Counted from the stretch's first letter, positions 6,949 to 17,016 are shown. The stretch is 64,000 nucleotides of DNA from Bdellovibrionales bacterium Ga0074139 (GCA_001464795.1 LNEB01000011.1:62001-126000), one strand, 5' to 3'. Notes: generated by a model not told the origin, from the sequence alone. A program made the numbers and translations.

Positions 6949-8778
6949 ATGAGTTTGAAAACCGCCTTGAAATCAAAGAGTCAGGATCCCATTTATCGTA
7001 AATTTGATACGATCAACGGCGAGCATCCTTGGCTTAAAGCTGTGCCCTCTGGAGCCGTCACTTACCGAGTCAGAGAATTGAATCAAGGACAGGTCGTCTA
7101 TTTCAATTACATTTTAGCTAAAGAAATGGGTTTGATCAGCGACACTCATCCCCATCAAATGAATCCGAACCTCGAGCAGCGATTACTACAAACATTTAGC
7201 TTACAAATTATTAATGAATACGATGAGCTTAGTAAAAAAAGATTTGATCAATCAACAATAAAGCCCCATCGCTACATGGCCACTCGTTATTTGCAACTTC
7301 AGCATTCGAATAAGCAAGGAAAGACATCGGGTGATGGCCGAGGTATTTGGAATGGTACGGTAACCCACCGTGGGCATATTTGGGATATTTCAAGTCGTGG
7401 GACTGGGGTCACTTGTTTAGCCCCAGGATCAGTGGAGGCCCAGAAGCCACTAAAAACAGGAGCTACAGAGTTTGGCTACGGTTGTGGACTGGCTGAAATT
7501 GATGAACTTCTTGGTGCTGCCATTATGGCCGAAGCCTTTCATTTACAAGGAATTCCCACAGAAAGAGTTCTTTGTGTCATTGATCTTGGAAAAGGAATTG
7601 GTATCGGAGTTCGGTCTGCACAAAACTTAATTCGCCCAGCCCATTTATTTCGCTTACTTAAAATGGAAAATCATTCTGAACTAAAAGCCGCCTTCGATTA
7701 TCTGATTGAAAGACAAATTCAAAATCAACGTTGGGTTTTTACTGAAAAAGGCGATCCTTACGAACAATCATTAAAAAAAATATCCCAGTCTTTTGCTGAC
7801 TTCACAGCACAATTGGACCGTGATTATATTTTTGCTTGGTTGGATTGGGACGGCGATAATGTTTTAGCTGATGCAGGAATCATTGATTATGGAAGTGTCA
7901 GGCAATTTGGAGCTCGGCATGACCAGTACCGTTATGATGACATTGAAAGATTCTCAACCAACCTGAACGAGCAAAAAACCAAAGCGAAGGCCATCATTCA
8001 AGTTTTTGCACAATTGACAGATTTTGTAAAAACAGGGCGAAAAAAACCACTTAAAGATTTTTCTCAGCACCCCATGGTTGCAAGTTTCAATAAGAAGTTT
8101 GAACAGTCACGCAGTGAAAGACTTCTTTATAGAATCGGCTTTGATTCAGGACAAAGAAAAAAAATTATTACTCAAAAGGCTCATTTTGAAGAATTTGAAA
8201 AGCTTTTCTCTTATTTCGAAAAAGCTAAAATATCAGGATCACCAATAAAAGTATCTGACGGAATTAACCACCCTCCCCTTTTTAATATGCGAACATTTTT
8301 GCGGCAGATTCCTGAGATTTTACTTAAAGGTTCAGAACTGAATGAAGATGTCATGATAAAAAATTGCCTCTCGAGCTTCATCAAGACAAAAAATTATAAA
8401 ACGGTAAGGAAGCACCAATCTAAACTCAAAAAATTGATTGAAGTTTATCAAAGTATGATCGGTTTGGTTTCTTCTCCAACCACTCAAAAACAAATTCTAT
8501 CAAAGATCTCTACGAACTCGGCTATTTTAAATAGCGAGAAAAGAATCACTGGCAACGCTCTTATTAACATTGTTAATTTTATACTTGATGAAAAGAAAAA
8601 AGGCCTAGCAGCCACTGGAATTCAAAAAGTCATAGACAAGTTAATCCTCGAGCATACCGATATTCCAGAGGTGCGTGTCAGCCGATTTTATAAAAAAGAA
8701 ATCCGAAAGCCACTTTTACCAGCGGACATCAACCGTCAACTTCTTAAGCTTGTTCTTGAATTTAAAGATGACATCTGA
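6949..8778 (+). CDS. Divergent SelO/YdiU-like pseudokinase
   Basis: 609 aa with the landmarks of the SelO (YdiU, UPF0061) protein AMPylase family, in order. GDGRGI lies near residue 127, followed by WDISSRGTG (family WDIQLKGAG). Next come AEAFHLQGIPTERVL (family EAMHxLGIPTTRAL) and WLDWDGDNVLADAGIIDYG ending near residue 315 (family HGVMNTDNMSILGLTIDYG). Known members transfer AMP from ATP to Ser/Thr/Tyr of redox proteins. Here the lysine of the LKGAG motif is Arg and the Asn of HGxxN is Asp, while the DYG aspartate is kept. About 200 extra C-terminal residues are helical and lysine-rich. Activity cannot be assumed. The 3' end overlaps the convergent esterase gene by 43 bases. Confidence 0.72.
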   Translation: MSLKTALKSKSQDPIYRKFDTINGEHPWLKAVPSGAVTYRVRELNQGQVVYFNYILAKEMGLISDTHPHQMNPNLEQRLLQTFSLQIINEYDELSKKRFDQSTIKPHRYMATRYLQLQHSNKQGKTSGDGRGIWNGTVTHRGHIWDISSRGTGVTCLAPGSVEAQKPLKTGATEFGYGCGLAEIDELLGAAIMAEAFHLQGIPTERVLCVIDLGKGIGIGVRSAQNLIRPAHLFRLLKMENHSELKAAFDYLIERQIQNQRWVFTEKGDPYEQSLKKISQSFADFTAQLDRDYIFAWLDWDGDNVLADAGIIDYGSVRQFGARHDQYRYDDIERFSTNLNEQKTKAKAIIQVFAQLTDFVKTGRKKPLKDFSQHPMVASFNKKFEQSRSERLLYRIGFDSGQRKKIITQKAHFEEFEKLFSYFEKAKISGSPIKVSDGINHPPLFNMRTFLRQIPEILLKGSELNEDVMIKNCLSSFIKTKNYKTVRKHQSKLKKLIEVYQSMIGLVSSPTTQKQILSKISTNSAILNSEKRITGNALINIVNFILDEKKKGLAATGIQKVIDKLILEHTDIPEVRVSRFYKKEIRKPLLPADINRQLLKLVLEFKDDI

Positions 8779-9395
8779 GTTTTTACCCAGTTTCTGATAA
8801 CAGGATAATCTTCATCGCTAAAGACATGCTTTTTTTCACTGCCGACCCAGGAAACTTTTAGGCCTGCACTTTTTAATTTTTCCACACCAAACTGGGTATC
8901 ATCATACTTTAAAATGTCGTCTTTTGTTCCATGGGTAAAAAGCCAAGGTGTTTTTAAGGTTTCTTGAGTGATGGAGCTTCTCCAACGAGGAAAAAAATGA
9001 AGATATCCGCTGACTCCCACAACTCCACCCAGTTTTTTCCCATAATTAAGCGCCACATCAGCGCTCACTAAGCAGCCTTGGGAAAATCCAAGTAGAAAAA
9101 TGTCTTTGGCTTTCCAACCTGCTAGCTCTAGATCGCTTAATAATTGAAACACTTTTTCACGGATTCGTAAAACTCCACTTCTTTCAAACGGTGGTTCACC
9201 GTACCAAGAAAATCCATTCAGGAATTTTCTTGGCGCATTCAAAAGTAGGAAGTTAATATCTTTTAATTTAAGTTCATTTTGGAAATCTTTGAAGGGATGA
9301 AGGCTGTCCCCACGACCATGAAAAACAATCATTAATTTTTTAGAGGGTTTTTTTGAGGCTATAAAATGAGAGCGAAATAAAGTAGTTTTAATCAA
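8736..9395 (-). CDS. Alpha/beta hydrolase (phospholipase/carboxylesterase type)
   Basis: 219-aa serine hydrolase of the PF02230-like carboxylesterase group. FHGRGD forms the oxyanion-hole region, GFSQG carries the nucleophilic serine, GTKDDI the aspartate and EKKHVFS the histidine. No signal peptide is present, so it is probably cytoplasmic. Translation starts at TTG: it lies one base after the stop of the upstream S41 peptidase gene and has an excellent SD (AAGGAGGG, 8 bases). This indicates translational coupling with the peptidase gene. The substrate is unknown. Confidence 0.85.
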   Translation of the reverse strand: MIKTTLFRSHFIASKKPSKKLMIVFHGRGDSLHPFKDFQNELKLKDINFLLLNAPRKFLNGFSWYGEPPFERSGVLRIREKVFQLLSDLELAGWKAKDIFLLGFSQGCLVSADVALNYGKKLGGVVGVSGYLHFFPRWRSSITQETLKTPWLFTHGTKDDILKYDDTQFGVEKLKSAGLKVSWVGSEKKHVFSDEDYPVIRNWVKTQMSSLNSRTSLRS

Positions 9396-9396
9396 T

Positions 9397-10974
9397 TTAG
9401 AACCCTCCTTCAGCCGTTGCCAACCCCCAACAATTAAAAGCTAATTCAGCTTGTATCAGTTCGGGATCATCAGTGGCAATCAATGGTGACTTGCTAGTAT
9501 TACACCTTTCAATTTTAAGACCACGCCCTAACTTTCTTTTAACAGTGGAAACCCCTGAATCTAGAGGCTGCCAATACTGATCCTCTTCACGGCTGCCGAT
9601 AATGGGCGCTAAACCTGAAAACTGGTTAGGCGACTCGATTTGAAAATCAGGTTCTAACCCTACTTTTTGTGGTGTAAAGCCCGAGGGTAAGTAATAAAAA
9701 CCCTTTGTCTCAAATAGAGCCAATTTTTTATTTTGTTTCCAGATATCACCTTCTTGGAAGGATCCTTTACCAAAGGTTCTCTCGCCCACTAACAGAGCTT
9801 TATTGTATTCACGTAATGCCCCGGCCAGTATTTCAGCCGCACTGGCTGTTCCGCGATTGACCAGCACTACAATCTTACCTTTAAAAATTTGTTGCTCTTC
9901 AGAGTAATAGGAATCCGGTCTTAATTTTTTATCTTGGTACCGTACACTAAATATTCTTCGGTCTGGTCCTGTGAACAGGCTGGCAATACAACCTGTTTCG
10001 TCCATTTGACCACCGGGATTATCTCTAAGATCAATAATTAAATTTTTAATGTTTTTAGAATTTAAATCTAACAGAACAGTCTTCACTTTTTCACAGCTAC
10101 TGCGCGCAAAGCGATCAATGGTCAGAAGGGCTGTTTGAGATTCTGCAGAAATAATTTCCGCATGCACAGTGGATTGTTTCTCACTGGATTTAATTAAGTC
10201 ATAATCTTTTATTTTTTGATTTTTTGAATTCACAACTTTGAGTGCCAGCTTTTTTGCTTTTTGATCCCGCAGGATTTCATTTAATTCAACAAGTGTCATT
10301 TTTTCAGTGCTTTGCTTTTGAATTTTCAAAAGTCTGTCACCTTTTCTAAGACCAACTTGAAAGGCAAGGGATCCTTTTATCACTTTTTTCACATAAAATT
10401 TTTCACCCACCTGGGCCACAAAAAATCCATAATTTGAGCTCTTATGTTCCGAGCTCGCAATCACTTGTTTGTAATATTCAACAGGAACTAAGTAAGTGTG
10501 GGGATCTCTAAAAATAGATAGAAATCCGTTCAGTGCAGTTCCTAGCATAATCCCACGACGTTTTTCATTTGCGAATTGATTATTCAGTAACTGCCAGTGA
10601 CTTTCAAAATCAATTGGGTTTTTAAGGCCTTTTTCAAACAGGCTGTAAAACTCTTTCCAAGGCTTTAATAAAGTGATTTCACTAATGACAGAATCTGCAT
10701 CTTTTTTAATCGGATTGAGTCCACTTTCAGGTAAAAAGATTTTTCCGTAGCGGATGGACACTTGCTGTAAAGAATTGGCACAGGATAAAAAATAACGCTC
10801 AGAAGTATGACAAAAGTCATTATCCAAAAAATCGAATAAATCCTTTTCTGATAGTTCTGCTTGATTCCAATAATCCTCAACACTGGGTGCTTCGTTGCGA
10901 GTTTCGATTGATCGACCCGCTAAAACACTGAATGCAAATGACACCAGGATCAACCCCTTGATCCAATTCCCCAT
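9397..10974 (-). CDS. S41-family PDZ protease (C-terminal processing type)
   Basis: Exported tail-specific protease, 525 aa from the chosen start. Order: signal peptide (MGNWIKG then a hydrophobic run to VLAG), an N-terminal helical domain, a PDZ domain (GSLAFQVGLRKGDRLL), then the S41 catalytic core with LRDNPGG, the nucleophile serine in GTASAAE and the general-base lysine in GERTFGKGS. It would cleave periplasmic proteins near exposed C-termini. The ATG at 10974 is preferred because GGGGAG lies six bases upstream; the longest frame adds 18 non-signal residues. It forms a two-gene unit with the downstream esterase. Confidence 0.9.
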   Translation of the reverse strand: MGNWIKGLILVSFAFSVLAGRSIETRNEAPSVEDYWNQAELSEKDLFDFLDNDFCHTSERYFLSCANSLQQVSIRYGKIFLPESGLNPIKKDADSVISEITLLKPWKEFYSLFEKGLKNPIDFESHWQLLNNQFANEKRRGIMLGTALNGFLSIFRDPHTYLVPVEYYKQVIASSEHKSSNYGFFVAQVGEKFYVKKVIKGSLAFQVGLRKGDRLLKIQKQSTEKMTLVELNEILRDQKAKKLALKVVNSKNQKIKDYDLIKSSEKQSTVHAEIISAESQTALLTIDRFARSSCEKVKTVLLDLNSKNIKNLIIDLRDNPGGQMDETGCIASLFTGPDRRIFSVRYQDKKLRPDSYYSEEQQIFKGKIVVLVNRGTASAAEILAGALREYNKALLVGERTFGKGSFQEGDIWKQNKKLALFETKGFYYLPSGFTPQKVGLEPDFQIESPNQFSGLAPIIGSREEDQYWQPLDSGVSTVKRKLGRGLKIERCNTSKSPLIATDDPELIQAELAFNCWGLATAEGGF

Positions 10975-11074
10975 AGATTCTCCCCTACAATATACACATA
11001 GCAACACATATGCCGGTTCCAATGACACTGATTGAAGATGAAAGGTGGAATGTAGAAAAATTTACTGGATTGTC

Positions 11075-11080
11075 TATAAT
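11075..11080 (+). promoter_or_regulatory. Probable -10 element for hldD
   Basis: A perfect TATAAT with TG three bases upstream lies 20 bases before the hldD start, which would give a leader of roughly 12 bases. No good -35 hexamer is present at 16-18 bases, so it is at best an extended -10 type promoter. Confidence 0.4.
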
Positions 11081-11099
11081 CCCATGATAAGTTGACCCC

Positions 11100-12065
11100 A
11101 TGATTATCGTAACAGGTGCCAATGGATTTATCGGAAGTGCATTGATTTGGGAGCTCAACCAAAGGGGTTATTCTCATATAATAGCTGTGGATACTGTGCC
11201 CCTCAGCCAACGTAACTTACTTCAAAATAAGGCTTATTCAGAATTCTTATTAAAAGATCAATTATGGGAGTTCCTAAAGTCTCCCCAGGCCCACGAAGTG
11301 GCGGGCGTGTTTCACATGGGAGCTTGCTCGACCACGACAGAAAGAAACTGGGAATTTTTAAAAGAAAATAACTTAGAATACTCTCAGAAGCTTTTCCAGT
11401 GGTGCACGAAGGAACAAAAGCCTCTTATTTATGCTAGCTCTGCCGCTACCTACGGCGATGGTAAAAAAGGCTTTGATGATGAAAGTTCTTCATTTGATTT
11501 TGAACCTCTCAATCTTTACGGAAAATCCAAGATTCTTATGGATCAATGGGCTTTAGAGCAAACCCAATGTCCCCATGACTGGTACGGAGTTCGCTTTTTT
11601 AATGTCTTTGGTCCCAATGAATATCATAAGAATGATCAAAGCAGCGTGGCCTTCAAAGCCTATCATCAGATTCAAAAAACAGGTTCATTAGGTCTATTTA
11701 AAAGCTATCACCCTGACTTTAAAGACGGCGAACAAAAGCGTGATTTCATTTACGTTAAAGATGTCACTTCTTGGATGATCGATCTGTATGAAAAAAAGCC
11801 GAAAAGTGGAATCTATAATATGGGCACGGGTAAGGCCCGTTCATGGCTGGATCTTGCAAAAGCCGTTTTTAAATCAATGAATAAAGAGGTCCAAATTCAA
11901 TGGCTAGAAATGCCACCTGAATTAAAAGATCAGTATCAGTACTTCACTGAGGCAAAAATGCAGAAGTGGCAAGCCCAAGGATTGGACGAATCCCAATGGC
12001 CTTTGGAAAAAGCAGTGGATGATTACGTACAAAATTATCTGCAAAAAAATAATGCCTTACTTTAA
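11100..12065 (+). CDS. hldD: ADP-L-glycero-D-manno-heptose 6-epimerase
   Basis: Short-chain dehydrogenase-type epimerase that makes the L,D-heptose precursor of the LPS inner core. The N-terminal Rossmann motif is TGANGFIGS; the active site shows YASSAATYGDG and YGKSK (Tyr/Lys pair). The C-terminal DFIYVKDV and YNMGTGKARSW blocks match the HldD/RfaD family. The length (321 aa) is normal. It shows that the organism builds a heptose-containing LPS. Nine bases separate it from the aromatic hydroxylase gene, so the genes are probably co-transcribed. Confidence 0.95.
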   Translation: MIIVTGANGFIGSALIWELNQRGYSHIIAVDTVPLSQRNLLQNKAYSEFLLKDQLWEFLKSPQAHEVAGVFHMGACSTTTERNWEFLKENNLEYSQKLFQWCTKEQKPLIYASSAATYGDGKKGFDDESSSFDFEPLNLYGKSKILMDQWALEQTQCPHDWYGVRFFNVFGPNEYHKNDQSSVAFKAYHQIQKTGSLGLFKSYHPDFKDGEQKRDFIYVKDVTSWMIDLYEKKPKSGIYNMGTGKARSWLDLAKAVFKSMNKEVQIQWLEMPPELKDQYQYFTEAKMQKWQAQGLDESQWPLEKAVDDYVQNYLQKNNALL

Positions 12066-12074
12066 AAGGTCTTA

Positions 12075-13805
12075 ATGAAAAATCTGGATCAGCATCTTCA
12101 TAAATATATCGTAGACTCAACAGACCGAATTTATAATCCTCAGGAAAATGCTGTTTGGCGATATATCCTTAGGCAATTGAAAAGTTTTTTATCTAAAAAC
12201 GCTCACTCGTCTTATTTAGATGGCTTGAAAAGTACTGGAATTACTTTAGAAGAAATTCCTAAAATAGAATATATTTCGCAACATTTATCTCGGTTCGGAT
12301 GGTCCGCACAACCCGTCAGTGGATTCATTCCACCGGCTGTGTTTATGGAAATGCAAGCTGCCAATATTTTACCTATCGCCAGTGACATGCGATCCTTTGA
12401 TCAGATTCTTTATACCCCTGCACCTGACATTGTTCACGAAGCTGCAGGGCATGCACCGATGCTAGCTTGTCAGCCCTACTCTGATTACTTAAAAAAATAT
12501 GCTGCTGTTGCTAAGAAAGCCATTGTTAGTCATGAAGACATTGAAATTTATAAAGCGATCCGAAAGCTTTCAGATCTCAAAAGTCAAAGTGATGTGACTC
12601 AAGAAGAAATCCAAGCCGTTCAAAATCACCTCGATCATGTCAGTTCTAATATTTCTTATTTATCGGAAGCGGCATTGCTATCAAGAATGAACTGGTGGAC
12701 AGCTGAATATGGGCTGATTGGTAGCCTCGATGATCCGAAAATTTTTGGTGCAGGATTATTGTCTTCTATTGCTGAGGCCAAACACTGCCTCAGTCCTGAG
12801 GTCAAAAAATTACCTCTGACAATTGATTGTATTAATTATTCCTACGACATCACTGAGCAGCAACCTCAGCTATTTGTGACACCTGATTTTTCCCATTTGG
12901 GTGTGGTTCTTGATGAGCTCTCCAAACAAATGGCCTATCAGGTTGGTGGATTAACAGGCTTAGAAAAGGCTGCTAAAGCCCAGGCCACTTGCACAGCAGA
13001 ACTGAATTCAGGATTGCAGATTTCAGGTCGAGTTGTGGAATACATCCGAGATTCTTTATCGGAAGTTGGTTTTTTAAAATTTGCAGGTCCTTGTCAACTT
13101 TCCATCAAAGGACAACAGCTACCCAGCCACTCCACTGATTTACATCCCAATGGTTACAGCACACCCCTAGGGTACTTAAAAGCATTTCCAAACAAATGCC
13201 CTTCGATGTTAACAGAAAAAGAATGGCAGCAAATTCAAATTAATTTGAACCAAAAATCTAAAATCAAATTGGAATTTACAAACGGTGTTGTTATCACAGG
13301 CGAGCTTCACTCTTCACTCAAAGAGGGCTCTCAAACACTTCTTCTTACATTAGATCACGCTCACGTCAGTTTCGAAGGCCGAGATCTTTATTTACCCGAA
13401 TGGGGACGCTTTGATTTAGCTTTAGGCACCAAAGTGACTTCTGTTTTCGGCGGACCTGCCGACCGAATTGCCTACGGTGAGTTCGAAGAATTTGAAGTCA
13501 CTCGAATTCCAAAAAGAAAATACTCAGCAAAAGATTATAAAATATTTGGCTACTATGAAATCCTACGAGACCTCAGGCATGGTAAAAAAACACCCTATGA
13601 TTTAGAAACCTGTGTCAGACTAGCCAAAGATGAGCTGCCCCATGAATGGCTGATTTTTATCGAAAGCCTTGAAATTGCAAAAGCCAACAGCTTCAAAAAT
13701 ATTGAAGAGCTTTGCCTTCAGCACCTACGATCCATTGAAAGTCATCCGGATGTCAAAAGCTGCATTCAAGATGGAATTCAGCTTTCACATTTAATGGAAG
13801 TTTAA
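12075..13805 (+). CDS. phhA: Aromatic amino acid hydroxylase (phenylalanine 4-hydroxylase type)
   Basis: Pterin- and iron-dependent hydroxylase. The iron ligands are visible in DIVHEAAGHAP (His121, His126) and WWTAEYG (Glu near 211). Conserved QPVSGFIPPAVFMEMQA and YTPAPDI blocks precede them. It would convert phenylalanine to tyrosine, feeding the Hpd-HmgA route encoded 5 kb downstream. At 576 aa it is far longer than the roughly 270-300-aa bacterial enzymes; the catalytic domain occupies about the first 340 residues and the remainder is a beta-rich plus helical extension of unknown role. An SD (AAAAGG) precedes the ATG. The TAA is followed two bases later by the TrmJ start. Confidence 0.88.
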   Translation: MKNLDQHLHKYIVDSTDRIYNPQENAVWRYILRQLKSFLSKNAHSSYLDGLKSTGITLEEIPKIEYISQHLSRFGWSAQPVSGFIPPAVFMEMQAANILPIASDMRSFDQILYTPAPDIVHEAAGHAPMLACQPYSDYLKKYAAVAKKAIVSHEDIEIYKAIRKLSDLKSQSDVTQEEIQAVQNHLDHVSSNISYLSEAALLSRMNWWTAEYGLIGSLDDPKIFGAGLLSSIAEAKHCLSPEVKKLPLTIDCINYSYDITEQQPQLFVTPDFSHLGVVLDELSKQMAYQVGGLTGLEKAAKAQATCTAELNSGLQISGRVVEYIRDSLSEVGFLKFAGPCQLSIKGQQLPSHSTDLHPNGYSTPLGYLKAFPNKCPSMLTEKEWQQIQINLNQKSKIKLEFTNGVVITGELHSSLKEGSQTLLLTLDHAHVSFEGRDLYLPEWGRFDLALGTKVTSVFGGPADRIAYGEFEEFEVTRIPKRKYSAKDYKIFGYYEILRDLRHGKKTPYDLETCVRLAKDELPHEWLIFIESLEIAKANSFKNIEELCLQHLRSIESHPDVKSCIQDGIQLSHLMEV

Positions 13806-13807
13806 TT

Positions 13808-14581
13808 TTGGAATATGAACTACGAGTCGTTTTAGCTCAACCCATCTATGAAAGAAATATTGGGGCAGTTTCAAGAGCCATGAGCAACATGGGATTTTCC
13901 GAACTTATATTGGTGAACCCCCTATGTGAAATTACGTTTGATGCTCAGCAAGCCGCTGCCACTGGCCAATTTGCCTTGCAAAACCGAAAAACTTATTTAA
14001 GTTGGGAAGAATTTGAAAAAAATGAGCCTGATTCTATTCGTATCGGTTTCACCACCAAAGATGGTCGCGCCAGACAAGTTCGAGATCTGGACCCCACTTT
14101 GGATTGGATCAAAGAAAATACGTCACAGTTTCAAAGAGCCAGTGAAAAAAAACCGGTCATCCATTTTATTTTTGGCCGAGAAGATTGGGGGCTTAGCACT
14201 GAAGATCTAGAAGATGTGAACTACGCCTGCTGCTTGCCTACATACGGTGAAAACGTAAGCATGAATCTAGCCCAAGCTGTTTTGATTGCACTTTTTATGA
14301 TTCGTCAACGATGGGGTGGAACACGAACAGCTTTAGAAAATAATCTTCCGATACGTGAATTTAAAGGCAAACCAAGAAGTTTTCCAGATCAAGCCCTCAG
14401 GGACTGGCTTGTTTCCTTAGGCTTTTCCATCGAGCGAGGTAAGGTCAATGCCTATACTGTCATGAAAAGAATCCTGCTACAAAATACTCCCAATGCTAAA
14501 GAGATGCGAATTCTAGAAGTGGTGATTCAACAATCAGCTCGAAAACTCAAAGAGTGGAAGACATTCCAGAAAAAAAATTAG
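13808..14581 (+). CDS. trmJ: TrmJ-type tRNA 2'-O-methyltransferase
   Basis: SPOUT methyltransferase of the TrmH/SpoU superfamily. The N-terminus RVVLAQPIYERNIGAVSRAMSN is the family motif 1 region (R-E/Y-x-x-NIGAxARAM). FIFGREDWGL and YGENVSMNLAQAV are motifs 2 and 3 of the trefoil-knot SAM site. The length (257 aa) and C-terminal extension fit TrmJ, which modifies the anticodon-loop position 32 of tRNAs. The start must be the TTG at 13808, because the next in-frame ATG would remove the conserved motif. It is likely coupled to phhA two bases upstream and overlaps hrpB convergently by four bases. Confidence 0.88.
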   Translation: MEYELRVVLAQPIYERNIGAVSRAMSNMGFSELILVNPLCEITFDAQQAAATGQFALQNRKTYLSWEEFEKNEPDSIRIGFTTKDGRARQVRDLDPTLDWIKENTSQFQRASEKKPVIHFIFGREDWGLSTEDLEDVNYACCLPTYGENVSMNLAQAVLIALFMIRQRWGGTRTALENNLPIREFKGKPRSFPDQALRDWLVSLGFSIERGKVNAYTVMKRILLQNTPNAKEMRILEVVIQQSARKLKEWKTFQKKN

Positions 14582-17016
14582 CTTTTTTTTGCTCGAGGTT
14601 CAGGCCAATCATGCTTTGGATATCTGGCCTTCAACTCTTTTCTAACATCCGCATAGGATCCACTCCAAAAGCCCTCTAAATCCTTCGTCACTTGGGTCGG
14701 CCGCATATTGGGAGCTAATAAATAAATCGTTAAAAGAATTCCTTCACCCACCGTCGGTGTTTGATTCCAAATAAAAGCATCCTGAATCCTGACCTCTATA
14801 TAAGGAGCATGATCCCCCGAATAATGAATCGGTAAAACTTTTCCACGACCGGCTTGAATGGTCGAAGGTAATAGTTTGTGAAATTTTTTAAGTAATTCGG
14901 GATCAAGTGAAGACTCAAAATAATAAATCAGATTCTCTTTTAATAGATCATTCAAAGTGCGACTTGTTAAACAGGCTTGAGCTAAGGATTTTCGAATCAG
15001 GCCTTCTTGATCCAAAGCAGGCCAATCCATTTTTTCAACATGAGTTTTATAAAATTGCAGTTTGGTCCACCAATTAGCCAATTCTTCATGATTTTTTAAA
15101 ATCCATGAAAAATTTTGCAACGCAATTTCAGGCAAATGTTCACTGATATATTTTTGATCAGGTTTTTCAATCGTGCTTTTACCAATTTTAAGACCCCAAA
15201 GATTTTTTTCAATGTGCAATTGAAATTCTTTTTTTTCATCGCTCCAAAGCATTTTTTTTGTCGTCACAATTGCAGAAGCATAGTTTTGAAATAAAAAATC
15301 TTCATCAAAACCGCTAGCCTTTGCCACCTTAGATTCCTGGGATGAATCTGTGTCAAAAGCCTCCAAAGCCACAAAGTAAGGACTTTTCTTCACTCGACTT
15401 TGAGGATGCAATTGCACACCTCTACCTTTAGCAAGTAAAGCTCGATCAGATCCTTCTGATCTTCGTTTTGCAATTTGATCTGCAAAACTCAAAACCAGAA
15501 TTTTTTTAAGCTCAGCTTCATCTTCAAAAGTAAATCGATAATTTTTAGCTCTCGGACTTAATTGCAGCGCTACTTTTTGTACTTTGTCTAACTGAAACTG
15601 GGGCCCCATTAACAACGTTGTAAGATCACACTCATAATCATCATGCCCTGCTGGCAGATTCATTTTTTCTGATAACAAAGCTGTGACCCAGGCACCAAGA
15701 GCTTCTTTTTTCAGTGCCTTAAAATTCTCGAATAGAACAGCTAATCTGACAGGTAAAGGATGTTTTTGAACTTGAATTCCAAGATCTGTAATTTGATTGT
15801 TTTTGATCAAATTTAAAACTTCAAGTTGTTGCAAAGACTGCTTCAGATTCGCCTCTGATGGCATTTCAAACCATGAAAACTGACTGAAATTATTGATACC
15901 CATTTGCATCAAAAACAATAAGGTCTCTGATAAGTTTTGAGTTTTAATTTCAGCCATGGAAAATTCTGAGAAAGATCTTTCATCATGGCTCATCCACAAT
16001 TTATAACAAAAGCCATTTTTTTGCCTTGCACCTCTTCCCGCACGCTGAGTAGCAGAAGCCAGGCTGGTTCGATGAGTTGACAGTTTTTCAAATCCAGATG
16101 TGTATTGATAAACACTAGATCTTTCTAGGCCCGTATCTATGACACAATCTAATCCATCCACCGTCACCGATGATTCAGCCAGATTGGTAGAAAAAATAAT
16201 TTTTCTTATTTTATTTTTTTCAAGAGCTAGTTTCTGTTGCTCTAAGTTAAGTCTACCGTGCAAAGGCAAACACATAAAAGATTTCATGAACTCAAGTTCT
16301 TGAGATTTTCTTAAGCACTGCTCAATTTCAAAAACGCCTGGTAAAAAAACCAGTATGTCGTTTTCACACTCTTGAAGGGCTAGTTTAATTTTATCAAAAA
16401 CTTTTTGCAAAAGCTCAGGGCCCCAGACTAGTGTTTGCGGCTTTTGATCATAAATAATCTTCAATGGAAATAGCAGCCCAGGCACAACCAACACGGGGGC
16501 ATCATCCAAAAAGGTGGATATTTTCTCTGCATCTAGGGTAGCTGACATCACCACAAGTTTAAGATCTGGACGATCAAGTAATTGAAGCTCTTTAATAAAA
16601 CCAATGGCTAAATCTGTGTAAATAGATCTTTCATGGAACTCATCGATAATAATCAAACCAAACTCTGAAAGTGTGGGATCACTGGCCAATTTTTTTAACA
16701 ATAGGGCCTCGGTTATGAAAACAATTTTTGAAGACTCTGATATTTTTCTATCAAAACGGACTTCATAACCGACTTCTTGACCCAATTTCCAATTGTTTTC
16801 AGTCGCTATTCTGTCAGCAGCCGCCAAGGCTGCAATTCTTCTAGGCTCAAGAACAAGAATTTTTTTTGAAGATCCAGAAACCAACCCGGGTGGAACCCGT
16901 GTTGTTTTTCCAGCTCCTGGAGCCGCCGTCACAACAATTGAAGAATGCACTTTTAGTTTCTCAATCATCTGAGGGATAAAGGCATCGATAGGAAGCACGA
17001 TTTTTTGAAAGCTCAT
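14578..17016 (-). CDS. hrpB: ATP-dependent RNA helicase HrpB
   Basis: DEAH-type helicase of 812 aa, the usual HrpB length. Motif I is AAPGAGKTT (residues 31-39), motif Ia PRRIAALAAADR, motif II DEFH, motif III MSATLDA, motif VI QRAGRGAR; the C-terminal third carries the HrpB-specific ending (LAPNMRPTQVTKDLEGFW and YPKHDWPEPRA). Family members act on RNA; precise substrates are unclear. It starts 13 bases after the small coiled-coil gene and is part of the minus-strand run from hpd. Confidence 0.94.
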   Translation of the reverse strand: MSFQKIVLPIDAFIPQMIEKLKVHSSIVVTAAPGAGKTTRVPPGLVSGSSKKILVLEPRRIAALAAADRIATENNWKLGQEVGYEVRFDRKISESSKIVFITEALLLKKLASDPTLSEFGLIIIDEFHERSIYTDLAIGFIKELQLLDRPDLKLVVMSATLDAEKISTFLDDAPVLVVPGLLFPLKIIYDQKPQTLVWGPELLQKVFDKIKLALQECENDILVFLPGVFEIEQCLRKSQELEFMKSFMCLPLHGRLNLEQQKLALEKNKIRKIIFSTNLAESSVTVDGLDCVIDTGLERSSVYQYTSGFEKLSTHRTSLASATQRAGRGARQKNGFCYKLWMSHDERSFSEFSMAEIKTQNLSETLLFLMQMGINNFSQFSWFEMPSEANLKQSLQQLEVLNLIKNNQITDLGIQVQKHPLPVRLAVLFENFKALKKEALGAWVTALLSEKMNLPAGHDDYECDLTTLLMGPQFQLDKVQKVALQLSPRAKNYRFTFEDEAELKKILVLSFADQIAKRRSEGSDRALLAKGRGVQLHPQSRVKKSPYFVALEAFDTDSSQESKVAKASGFDEDFLFQNYASAIVTTKKMLWSDEKKEFQLHIEKNLWGLKIGKSTIEKPDQKYISEHLPEIALQNFSWILKNHEELANWWTKLQFYKTHVEKMDWPALDQEGLIRKSLAQACLTSRTLNDLLKENLIYYFESSLDPELLKKFHKLLPSTIQAGRGKVLPIHYSGDHAPYIEVRIQDAFIWNQTPTVGEGILLTIYLLAPNMRPTQVTKDLEGFWSGSYADVRKELKARYPKHDWPEPRAKKS

